Program-made: the position numbers and the translations under genes
Notes under the pieces: generated by a model
What the model saw: the letters and a program-made list of their open reading frames with translations, nothing else
Told to the model about the DNA's origin: nothing
Databases searched by the model: none
Origin: Kluyvera genomosp. 1
GTDB taxonomy: Bacteria > Pseudomonadota > Gammaproteobacteria > Enterobacterales > Enterobacteriaceae
Direction: 5' to 3'
Assembly: GCF_001266615.1 (NCBI RefSeq)
Contig: NZ_LGHZ01000005.1
Coordinates: 62,001 to 126,000, forward strand
DNA: 64,000 bases
Part shown: positions 60,195 through 64,000 of the stretch, one piece after another
Layout of the letters: the number at the start of each line of letters is the position of its first letter
Numbering within the stretch: position 1 is the stretch's first letter

Positions 60195-61229
60195 ATGGCT
60201 TACTCAGTACAGAAGTCGCGCCTGGCGAAGGTTGCGGGTGTTTCGTTGGTTCTACTGCTTGCAGCATGTAGTTCTGACTCGCGCTATAAGCGCCAGGTGA
60301 GCGGTGATGAATCCTACCTGGACGCCGCACCGTTAGGTGAACTTCATGCCCCTGCGGGGATGATCCTGCCGATTGAAAATGGCGACTACAACATCCCGGT
60401 CGCCAACGGCAGCGGTGCTGTTGGCAAGGCGCTGGACATCCGTCCGCCGGCTCAGGCGCTGGCGCTGGTTTCCGGTGCTCGTACCCAGTTTACCGGTGAT
60501 ACGGCCACGCTGCTGGTTGAAAATAGCCGTAGCGGCTCCCTGTGGCCACAGGTTGTTAGCATCGTTCAGGCGAAAAACTACACCATTACCAAACGTGATG
60601 ATGCTAGCCAAACGCTGACCACTGACTGGGTTGACTGGAACCGTCTTGATGAAGATCAGCAGTACCGCGGTCGTTATCAAATCTCCGTGCAGCCTCAGGG
60701 CTATCAGCAAGCGGTGATGGTCAAACTGATTAACCTGGAACAAGCAGGGAAAGCCGTTGCCGATCGTGCTTCGCTGCAGCGCTACAGTGCTGAAATGCTG
60801 AACGTGATTTCTGCCGGTCTGGATAAGAATGCCACCGATGCGGCGAATGCTGCTCGTGGTACCGCTGGCGCAACCTTCGATGTTCAGAGCGCTTCTGATG
60901 ACACCGGTCTGCCGATGCTGGTCGTTCGCGCACCGTTTAATCAGGTGTGGCAACGTCTGCCAGGCGCACTGGAAAAAGTGGGCATGAAAGTGACCGACAG
61001 CACCCGTTCTCAGGGTAGCGTAGCGGTGACCTACAAACCGCTGTCTGACAGCCGCTGGCGCGATCTTGGCGCAAGCGACCCGGGTCTGGTCTCCGGCGAC
61101 TACAAACTTCAGGTCGGCGACCTGGACAACCGTAGTAGCCTGCAGTTCATCGATCCAAAAGGTCACACGCTGACGCAGTCGCAGAATGACGCACTGGTAG
61201 CCGCATTCCAGTCCGCATTTACGAAGTAA
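60195..61229 (+). CDS. bamC: Outer-membrane assembly lipoprotein BamC
   Basis: The 344-residue lipoprotein is a BAM-complex subunit. The signal peptide ends LLLAACSS, with the lipid-bearing Cys at about residue 25 and Ser at +2. An unstructured N-terminal region, which lies across BamD in the known structure, is followed by two helix-grip domains (about residues 95-215 and 225-340). The ATG at 60195 follows AGGGAG. It is the second gene of dapA-bamC. Confidence 0.97.
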   Translation: MAYSVQKSRLAKVAGVSLVLLLAACSSDSRYKRQVSGDESYLDAAPLGELHAPAGMILPIENGDYNIPVANGSGAVGKALDIRPPAQALALVSGARTQFTGDTATLLVENSRSGSLWPQVVSIVQAKNYTITKRDDASQTLTTDWVDWNRLDEDQQYRGRYQISVQPQGYQQAVMVKLINLEQAGKAVADRASLQRYSAEMLNVISAGLDKNATDAANAARGTAGATFDVQSASDDTGLPMLVVRAPFNQVWQRLPGALEKVGMKVTDSTRSQGSVAVTYKPLSDSRWRDLGASDPGLVSGDYKLQVGDLDNRSSLQFIDPKGHTLTQSQNDALVAAFQSAFTK

Positions 61230-61236
61230 TTTAAAA

Positions 61237-61262
61237 GGGCTGGAGCAATCCAGCCCTTTTTT
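61237..61262 (+). terminator. Terminator after bamC
   Basis: The stem gggctgg/ccagccc with the loop agcaat is followed by six T residues. Confidence 0.85.
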
Positions 61263-61272
61263 CTGTATAGTG

Positions 61273-61288
61273 ACGCAAACGTGTGCGT
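61273..61288. promoter_or_regulatory. PurR box upstream of purC
   Basis: ACGCAAACGTGTGCGT matches the 16-base PurR consensus at 15 positions and lies about 115 bases before the purC start. Confidence 0.88.
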
Positions 61289-61402
61289 ACGCTGAAAAAC
61301 ACAAATTTTTAGGCTCTATATCTTCCAGGTTGCAGGAACGTATCAATACGACCTGACGTGGAAAGACGACGAGTATCGTTAATCATCACTGGAGTGACAA
61401 AG

Positions 61403-62116
61403 ATGCAAAAGCTAGCTGAGTTGTATCGTGGTAAAGCGAAAACCGTATACAGCACCGAAAACCCGGATCTGTTGGTACTCGAATTCCGTAACGATACGTC
61501 AGCAGGAGATGGTGCCCGCATTGAACAGTTCGATCGTAAAGGCATGGTGAACAACAAGTTCAACCATTTCATTATGAGCAAACTGGCGCAAGCCGGTATC
61601 CCGACTCAAATGGAAGCGTTGCTGTCCGATACCGAATGTCTGGTGAAAAAGCTGGATATGGTGCCGGTTGAATGCGTGGTGCGTAACCGTGCGGCCGGTT
61701 CGCTGGTGAAACGTTTAGGGATTGAAGAAGGTATCGAGCTGAACCCACCGCTGTTCGATCTGTTCCTGAAAAACGACGCGATGCACGACCCGATGGTTAA
61801 CGAATCCTACTGCGAAACCTTTGGCTGGGTGAGCAAAGAGAATCTGGCGCGTATGCAGGAGCTGACCTTCAAGGCTAACGACGTACTGAAAAAACTGTTT
61901 GATGACGCCGGGCTTATCCTGGTCGATTTCAAGCTGGAATTTGGTCTGTTTAAAGGCGAAGTGGTTCTGGGCGACGAGTTTTCCCCGGATGGCAGCCGTC
62001 TGTGGGACAAAAAGACCATGGATAAAATGGACAAAGACCGTTTCCGCCAGAGCCTGGGCGGCCTGATTGAAGCTTACGAAGAAGTCGCGCATCGTTTAGG
62101 CGTTAAGCTGGACTAA
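61403..62116 (+). CDS. purC: SAICAR synthetase
   Basis: The 237-residue enzyme joins aspartate to CAIR with ATP in purine synthesis. The SAICAR signatures [16 protein letters not shown] and [12 protein letters not shown] are seen, and the N-terminus [17 protein letters not shown] is typical. The frame is open from 61358, but the ATG at 61403 gives the family's 237 residues. It stands alone, with a PurR box upstream and a hairpin downstream. Confidence 0.98.
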   Translation: MQKLAELYRGKAKTVYSTENPDLLVLEFRNDTSAGDGARIEQFDRKGMVNNKFNHFIMSKLAQAGIPTQMEALLSDTECLVKKLDMVPVECVVRNRAAGSLVKRLGIEEGIELNPPLFDLFLKNDAMHDPMVNESYCETFGWVSKENLARMQELTFKANDVLKKLFDDAGLILVDFKLEFGLFKGEVVLGDEFSPDGSRLWDKKTMDKMDKDRFRQSLGGLIEAYEEVAHRLGVKLD

Positions 62117-62132
62117 GTTTTACTCCCTCTCT

Positions 62133-62170
62133 CCGGCATCGTGAGGCCTGCACAGGTGACGCGATGCCGG
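62133..62170 (+). terminator. Hairpin after purC
   Basis: The arms ccggcatcg and cgatgccgg, with an inner cctg/cagg stem, form a stable hairpin 16 bases after the purC stop. The T run is missing, so it may be a REP-like stem or a weak terminator. Confidence 0.5.
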
Positions 62171-62258
62171 CATGACGCATCATACATTTCCAGTGGTAAT
62201 CCCGCCCGTAACCGCCTACGATCTACCAGTATATTGATAAGATAAGATCGAGGTAGTT

Positions 62259-63128
62259 ATGCGTTGGCAAGGTCGTCGTGAAAGCGACAATGTGGAAGAC
62301 CGGCGGAACAGTTCCGACTCTCAGGGAATGGGGCGCGGCCCCGGCTTTCGTATTCCTAGCGGCAAAGGCGGGATTATTCTGCTGATTGTCGTGGTGGTCG
62401 CGGGCTATTACGGCGTGGATTTAACCGGTTTAATGACCGGCGAGCCGATTGGACAGCAGCAATCCTCCCAGCACGTCAGCCAGCCAAAAGATGACGAAGC
62501 CGCCAAATTTACCTCGGTGATCCTTGCCACTACGGAAGATACCTGGGCTCAGCAGTTCAAAGAGATGGGCAAAACCTATCAGCCGCCGCGCCTGGTAATG
62601 TACCGTGGTGCAACCCGCACCGGATGCGGTACCGGCCAGTCGGTTATGGGGCCGTTCTACTGCCCTGCGGATACCACGGTCTATATCGATCTCTCTTTCT
62701 ATGACGATATGAAAAATAAACTCGGCGCGGGCGGTGATTTCGCGCAGGGCTACGTGATTGCGCACGAGGTCGGCCATCACGTGCAGAAGCTGTTGGGGAT
62801 CGAACCGAAAGTTCGTCAGATGCAGCAAAATGCCTCTGAGGCCGAAGTGAATCGCCTTTCTGTTCGCCTGGAATTGCAGGCTGACTGTTTTGCTGGCGTT
62901 TGGGGCCACAACATGCAAAAACAGGGCATTCTTGAAGCGGGTGACCTGGAAGAGGCGCTGAACGCTGCCGAAGCGATTGGCGATGACCGTCTGCAACAGC
63001 AAAGCCAGGGCCGCGTGGTTCCCGATAGCTTTACTCACGGGACTTCCCAGCAGCGCTACACCTGGCTGAAACGCGGCTTTGATAGCGGCGACCCGGGCCA
63101 GTGCAATACCTTCAGTAAATCACTCTAA
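62259..63128 (+). CDS. ypfJ: Putative zinc metalloprotease YpfJ
   Basis: The 289-residue protein belongs to the neutral zinc-metallopeptidase (Zn_peptidase) family. It has a basic, Arg- and Gly-rich N-terminus, one membrane helix (about residues 37-52) and a periplasmic domain with HEVGH (His169, Glu170, His173) in [16 protein letters not shown]; a further Glu in the [13 protein letters not shown] stretch is the expected third ligand. The substrate is unknown. It lies between purC and tmcA as in E. coli. Confidence 0.93.
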   Translation: MRWQGRRESDNVEDRRNSSDSQGMGRGPGFRIPSGKGGIILLIVVVVAGYYGVDLTGLMTGEPIGQQQSSQHVSQPKDDEAAKFTSVILATTEDTWAQQFKEMGKTYQPPRLVMYRGATRTGCGTGQSVMGPFYCPADTTVYIDLSFYDDMKNKLGAGGDFAQGYVIAHEVGHHVQKLLGIEPKVRQMQQNASEAEVNRLSVRLELQADCFAGVWGHNMQKQGILEAGDLEEALNAAEAIGDDRLQQQSQGRVVPDSFTHGTSQQRYTWLKRGFDSGDPGQCNTFSKSL

Positions 63129-63135
63129 TCATCAA

Positions 63136-64000
63136 ATGACGGACGTCATGGATGAGTTGTTCGCGCAGTCTGCGCGAATGGCGCAGGCGGGAATTCGCCG
63201 CCTGCTGGTGGTGAGCGGGGAAGCAACATGGTGCGTACGGCAGGCTACGGCATTCCGCCACGCTGCTAATGCGGATGTGCTGTGGGTCGGCCCGACGTCC
63301 ATGGACGCCCCTTTCTGTCTTCCTTCAAAATTCACCACGCTGCTGGGACGTGAGTTCCAGCATGCAGTCTTTGACGCCCGCAACGGTTTTGACGTTTCAG
63401 CGTTTGCGGCCCTGGCCGGTACTCTGCGCGCCGGAAGCTGGCTGCTGCTGTTGGTACCAGAGTGGGAGAGCTGGCATTTGCAAACTGATGCTGACTCTGT
63501 GCGCTGGAGTGACGCTTCAGAACCGATCGCCACGCCTCATTTTGTCGAGCATTTTCGCCGGATGGTCACCGCGAGCGCGCAGACGCTTGTCTGGCGTCAG
63601 GGCCAGCCTTTGCCTTTACAAGCCGATACCCTCCGGACAGACTGGCAGCGCGCGAACGGCCAGCCGGAGCGTGAACAGCAGGCTATTTTGCAGGTGTTGT
63701 CGAATACTTCAGCGAAAGTGTGCGTTGTCACGGCCGAACGGGGGAGAGGCAAATCGGCGCTGGCGGGGATGCATATTCAGCAGCTTCAGGGCGATGCTAT
63801 CGTCACTGCACCTTCGCGCGCGTCGACTGACGTGATTGCCGTGTTTGCCGGCGAGCGCTTTTGCTTTATGGCTCCTGATGCGCTGTTGGCGTCCGACGCC
63901 GTGGCTGATTGGCTGGTGGTCGATGAAGCCGCAGCCATTCCTGCCCCATTGCTGAAAAAGCTGATTGCTCGCTTTCCCCATACGCTGTTGACCACCACAG
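63136..64000 (+). CDS. tmcA: tRNA(Met) cytidine acetyltransferase TmcA, N-terminal part
   Basis: The gene starts at an ATG at 63136 and runs off the right edge; 288 codons are visible. The product (YpfI) is the ATP-dependent acetyltransferase that makes N4-acetylcytidine at the wobble base of the elongator tRNA-Met. The N-terminal DUF1726 domain (about residues 15-150) is followed by the start of the RecD-like helicase domain, with Walker A AERGRGKSALAG (about 200-211) and Walker B VVDEAAAIPAPLL (about 261-273). The GNAT acetyltransferase domain lies beyond the window. The ATG at 63148 is another possible start. It begins just eight bases after ypfJ. Confidence 0.94.
   Translation, partial: MTDVMDELFAQSARMAQAGIRRLLVVSGEATWCVRQATAFRHAANADVLWVGPTSMDAPFCLPSKFTTLLGREFQHAVFDARNGFDVSAFAALAGTLRAGSWLLLLVPEWESWHLQTDADSVRWSDASEPIATPHFVEHFRRMVTASAQTLVWRQGQPLPLQADTLRTDWQRANGQPEREQQAILQVLSNTSAKVCVVTAERGRGKSALAGMHIQQLQGDAIVTAPSRASTDVIAVFAGERFCFMAPDALLASDAVADWLVVDEAAAIPAPLLKKLIARFPHTLLTTT

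Noticed and set aside
60333-61346. 337-codon open frame on the minus strand
   Set aside because: It is antisense to bamC, crosses the bamC terminator, and shows no recognisable motif.

Overview
The window is a 64 kb piece of an enterobacterial chromosome. The backbone genes (pepB, sseB, sseA, yfhM, pbpC, ndk, rlmN, rodZ, ispG, hisS, yfgM, bamB, der, yfgJ, xseA, guaBA, yfgG, pdeF, ppx, ppk, purNM, upp, uraA, hda, yfgD, bepA, perM, bcp, gcvR, dapA, bamC, purC, ypfJ, tmcA) follow the order of the E. coli region around 55-57 min, and the proteins are close to their E. coli counterparts. A BglK-type beta-glucoside kinase and an alpha-glucoside PTS/GH4 pair point to the Klebsiella/Raoultella/Enterobacter side of the family; the species cannot be fixed from the sequence alone. 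There are no tRNA or rRNA genes, no CRISPR array, no prophage and no intact insertion sequence.

Layout, left to right. 1-6105: end of pepB, sseB, then a leftward unit (PTS EIICB, GH4 6-phospho-alpha-glucosidase, sseA, RpiR-type regulator). 6380-13661: yfhM-pbpC, a bacterial alpha-2-macroglobulin paired with a periplasmic peptidoglycan synthase. 13911-22996: ndk, rlmN and the long rodZ-ispG-hisS-yfgM-bamB run, then der. 23155-27197: an accessory block (VOC protein, cold-shock-domain protein, YmjA-like protein, MetC-like lyase, Gfo/Idh oxidoreductase). 27250-32164: yfgJ, xseA, guaBA. 32215-35809: a second accessory block (acetyltransferase, MFS pump with divergent LysR regulator, MscS channel). 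36171-44504: yfgG, pdeF, ppx-ppk, purN-purM. 44793-47126: bglK-bglB. 47313-50114: upp-uraA and hda. 50174-54932: a third accessory block. 54939-64000: yfgD-bepA, perM, bcp-gcvR, dapA-bamC, purC, ypfJ and the start of tmcA.

The most interesting part is 50174-54932. A leftward operon encodes a lactose/cellobiose-type PTS EIIC, a cytoplasmic glycosylasparaginase-type Ntn hydrolase and an M17 leucyl aminopeptidase, with close or abutting ends. Facing it is a gene whose product has the layout of an IS481-type DDE transposase with the catalytic residues apparently lost, most simply read as a domesticated transposase acting as the local regulator. The gene set suggests import and breakdown of glycosylated asparagine or glycopeptides; this is inference.

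Other themes: two separate phospho-glucoside routes (PTS plus GH4 for alpha-glucosides; ATP-dependent kinase plus GH1 for beta-glucosides, with two AscG-like operators upstream); three PurR boxes (guaB, purM, purC); and several unusual starts (CTG for hda, TTG for gcvR, GTG for hisS, yfgM, purM and yfgG).
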